5,497 nucleotides of DNA from Actinomycetota bacterium. Lineage in GTDB: Bacteria > Actinomycetota > Thermoleophilia > Gaiellales > Gaiellaceae. Location: assembly GCA_019234175.1 (NCBI GenBank), contig JAFALP010000435.1:1-5497 (forward strand), read 5' to 3'. Positions 5,473 through 5,497 of the stretch are shown piece by piece (the first letter of the stretch is position 1; every line of letters begins with the position of its first letter). Below the pieces are notes generated by a model. That model did not search any database. It saw only the letters and a list, made by a program, of their open reading frames with translations, and was not told the origin of the DNA. The position numbers and the translations under genes were made by a program.

Positions 5473-5497
5473 ACGCGGCGGCGAGCGCCGCGAGCTG
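5471..5497 (-). CDS. Possible C-terminal end of a minus-strand gene
   Basis: On the minus strand the last 27 bases read QLAALAAA followed by TGA (stop at 5473-5471). The codons have G or C at every third position before the stop, as expected for a gene here, and the stop coincides with the edge of the strong hairpin at 5440-5472. Eight residues are far too few for identification, and the same bases could be non-coding. No plus-strand start with a ribosome site is visible in 5387-5497. Confidence 0.3.
   Translation of the reverse strand, partial: QLAALAAA

Noticed and set aside
1..5497. CRISPR arrays, insertion sequences, attachment sites, tRNA or rRNA genes
   Set aside because: I saw no spaced direct repeats, transposase motifs, terminal repeats or cloverleaf-like sequence; non-coding gaps are 47, 65 and about 110 bases, too short for most of these.

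Overview
The window is very G+C-rich (roughly 70% by eye) and almost fully coding. Together with the MurT/GatD pair, the GTG starts, the overlapping genes and a leaderless-type promoter, this points to a high-GC Gram-positive bacterium. From the protein sequences I would guess a deep actinobacterial lineage such as Thermoleophilia, but that is an inference and not a database result. There is no sign of an insertion sequence, phage, CRISPR array, tRNA or rRNA.

Layout. Bases 2-2551 hold four genes in a row on the plus strand: the 3' end of hflX (ribosome-associated GTPase), dut (dUTPase), a Nudix hydrolase, and a short OLD-family ATPase/TOPRIM nuclease. hflX-dut and Nudix-OLD overlap, and a 47-base gap containing a small hairpin separates dut from the Nudix gene. 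Bases 2548-4628 hold the minus-strand operon murT-gatD, which amidates D-glutamate in lipid II. It converges on the OLD gene so tightly that the two stop codons share one CTAG, and an 18-bp GC palindrome lies directly beside it. From 4694 a plus-strand gene diverges from murT. It encodes three degenerate repeats of the kind associated with homing endonucleases but no nuclease domain. A strong hairpin at 5440-5472 follows it, and the last bases may be the 3' end of another minus-strand gene.

How the genes fit together. dut and the Nudix protein act on nucleotides and the OLD protein probably on nucleic acid ends or foreign DNA, so the plus-strand group has a loose nucleotide-hygiene and genome-maintenance flavour. 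murT-gatD is a cell-wall module. The 65-base gap between murT and the repeat-protein gene is the clearest regulatory region: a 7-base core, TACCATA, reads as a -10 element on both strands.

Most of the window is ordinary chromosomal housekeeping. The parts most worth a second look are the repeat-only protein with its leaderless, bidirectional promoter, and the compact OLD nuclease whose start lies inside the Nudix gene. I do not see convincing evidence of a wholly new system.
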